Both the position numbers and the translations under genes were made by a program. The notes under the pieces were generated by a model, which made no database searches, had not been told where the DNA came from, and was given only the letters and a program-made list of their open reading frames with translations. A stretch of 24,394 nt of DNA from DATBIO01 sp036556965 (GTDB taxonomy: Bacteria; Acidobacteriota; Vicinamibacteria; Fen-336), in the NCBI GenBank assembly GCA_036556965.1, contig DATBIO010000257.1, positions 1 through 24,394 on the forward strand, given 5' to 3'. Positions within the stretch are counted from its first letter, which is position 1. Each line of letters begins with the position of its first letter. This document shows, one piece after another, positions 23,038-24,394 of the stretch.

Positions 23038-24394
23038 GCATTCCCCCGCGCATCGGCCGCTACCAGATCGTGGACCTGCTCGGCCAGGGCGCCATGGGCG
23101 TCGTCTACCGGGGCCGCGACGAGGCCCTCGACCGCGACGTGGCGGTGAAGGTCGTCCGCCAGGAGGCCATCGACGACGACAGCCGCGCCCGCTTCCAGCG
23201 CGAGGCGCGCGCGGCGGCCAGGCTCCAGCACCCGCACATCGTCACCGTCTACGAGCTGGGCGACCACGAGGGCGCGCCCTTCATGGCCATGGAGCTGCTG
23301 GAGGGCGCCGACGTCCAGCACGCCATGAAGGACGGCTCGCTGGCCGACCCCGCGGTGGCGGTGCCCATCCTCCTGCAGACCCTGGACGGCCTCGGGCACG
23401 CCCACGCCCGCGGCATCGTGCACCGGGACGTCAAGCCGTCGAACATCTTCCTGCTGGAGGGGCGGCACGCCAAGGTCCTGGACTTCGGCGTGGCGCGGCT
23501 GGGCGAGGGCCTCACCGTGACCGGACACGTGGTGGGCACCCCCCACTACATGTCGCCCGAGCAGGTGCGGGCCGAGCCCGTGGACGGGCGCAGCGACCTG
23601 TTCTCGACCGCGCTCATCTTCTACGAGATGGTCACGGGCACGAAGGCCTTCCGGCCCGGCTCCGTGATGAGCGTGCTCTACCAGATCGCCAACGAGGACG
23701 CCGACCTCTCGCGCCTCCCCGCCGTCCCGGAGTGGGCTCCCCTGCAGCGGGTGCTGCGGCGCGCCCTGGCCCGTGACCGTGACCAGCGCTACCCGGACGC
23801 GCGCGCCATGGCCAGCGCCTTCGCCGACGCGCTGCGCGAATGGGCGGCGGGCAAGCCGCTCACCCCCGCCGCCCGCGCCGCCGCGGGTCCCGTGCTGGAA
23901 CCCACGCTCGTGGAGCAGACGCCCGCCGAGCGCTTCCTGGCCCCCGACCCGGGCACGGTGGCGGTGGCGGAGCCGGTGCCCGACCTCCCCCCGGCGCGGC
24001 CGGCCGCCGACTCCTCCACCCTGCCCGGCTCGTCCGTTCCCTCGGTGCGCTCGCGTCCGCGCGTCCCCGCGCGCCCGGCCCCTGCCGCGGCGCCGCCGCC
24101 GCGCTCGAGCCGGGCGCCCGTCGCCGCCGCCGCGCTTCTCGCCTTCGCCGCCGCCGCCGGGGGCGGCTGGTGGTACGTGCAGCGCGAGCATGCGCCCACG
24201 AGCCCCGTCGCCGGCGGGCCGGCGGCGAGCGCCACCGGCGCGCCCGCGCCGGACCCCACGCTGGCGGTGGTCCCGGCCCTCGCCCCCGCTCCCATCCTGC
24301 CCGCGGCCGCCGAGCCGGCGGCTCCCCCCGTCGCCGAGCCGTCCGCCGAGCCGTCCGCCGCGCCGCCGCCGCCGCCGTCGCCGCGGCCCAGCGC
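23034..24394 (+). CDS. membrane Ser/Thr protein kinase, Pkn type (3' end outside window)
   Basis: The start is the GTG at 23034, inside the xylH stop (GTGA), and the frame is open to the right edge (453 codons seen). The kinase domain, residues 10-270, is complete: glycine loop GQGAMGVV (17-24), Lys39, Glu57, HRDVKPSN (130-137), DFG (150-152), and activation loop with Thr161, Thr163 and Thr169 before MSPEQ. A Pro/Ala-rich linker (about 275-360) leads to one membrane segment (about 363-381) and an extracytoplasmic Ala/Pro-rich region that is cut off by the window. Such kinases phosphorylate Ser/Thr of partner proteins. Translational coupling to a sugar permease suggests a link to sugar uptake; targets are unknown. 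Confidence 0.93.
   Translation, partial: MSIPPRIGRYQIVDLLGQGAMGVVYRGRDEALDRDVAVKVVRQEAIDDDSRARFQREARAAARLQHPHIVTVYELGDHEGAPFMAMELLEGADVQHAMKDGSLADPAVAVPILLQTLDGLGHAHARGIVHRDVKPSNIFLLEGRHAKVLDFGVARLGEGLTVTGHVVGTPHYMSPEQVRAEPVDGRSDLFSTALIFYEMVTGTKAFRPGSVMSVLYQIANEDADLSRLPAVPEWAPLQRVLRRALARDRDQRYPDARAMASAFADALREWAAGKPLTPAARAAAGPVLEPTLVEQTPAERFLAPDPGTVAVAEPVPDLPPARPAADSSTLPGSSVPSVRSRPRVPARPAPAAAPPPRSSRAPVAAAALLAFAAAAGGGWWYVQREHAPTSPVAGGPAASATGAPAPDPTLAVVPALAPAPILPAAAEPAAPPVAEPSAEPSAAPPPPPSPRPS

Noticed and set aside
22991..23776. Separate + strand Arg/Gly/Pro-rich frame inside the kinase region
   Set aside because: The kinase frame beginning at 23034 contains every catalytic motif; this frame is its shadow.

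Overview
The window is very GC-rich bacterial chromosomal DNA. It is almost fully coding, with no intergenic stretch longer than about 170 bases, and codons end mostly in G or C. I see no tRNA, rRNA, insertion sequence, prophage or CRISPR array. The best guess for the source is an Acidobacteriota-type organism. Three things point that way: an Oar-like TonB-dependent receptor with a carboxypeptidase-regulatory N-terminus, a CadC/ToxR-like winged-helix protein with a TPR-rich C-terminus, and a Pkn-type Ser/Thr kinase. Myxococcota is the main alternative, since a DUF2378-like protein is also present. This placement is inference from gene content only. Layout, left to right: (1) the 3' end of a Gfo/Idh/MocA oxidoreductase (+), tail-to-tail with a putative lipoprotein gene (-). 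(2) A + strand unit of a YeaH/YhbH-type DUF444 protein, SpoVR, and a small membrane protein joined by a GTGA overlap; the usual partner kinase PrkA/YeaG is not in the window. (3) A hairpin-rich repeat spacer at 4973-5141, then a - strand Mla/MCE lipid-transport operon reading mlaE, mlaF, mlaD, a YtxH-like protein and a small coiled-coil membrane protein. The MlaD-like protein carries five tandem 34-residue repeats. (4) A divergent TPR gene; both start codons at this junction sit only 6-8 bases from a good -10 box, so both mRNAs may be leaderless. (5) A - strand oxidative-stress operon reading a PerR-type Fur regulator, a rubrerythrin without a rubredoxin domain, a GlpC/HdrD-like Fe-S oxidoreductase, and DUF3501. 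It has a Fur/PerR-type operator directly before the first start codon and a 12-bp hairpin inside the operon. (6) A DUF2378/V4R-like gene and a large TonB-dependent receptor (-), divergent from the winged-helix/TPR membrane regulator (+). (7) A rhomboid protease (+), then a xylose-type ABC transporter (xylF, xylG, xylH) whose permease gene overlaps the start of a membrane Ser/Thr protein kinase that runs off the right edge. The two most coherent functional units are the self-regulated peroxide-defence operon and the xylFGH-kinase operon. In the first, the Fe-S oxidoreductase may replace the missing rubredoxin as electron donor. The second suggests that sugar uptake is linked to phospho-signalling. 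The Mla operon with its YtxH and coiled-coil accessories is the third unit worth following up.
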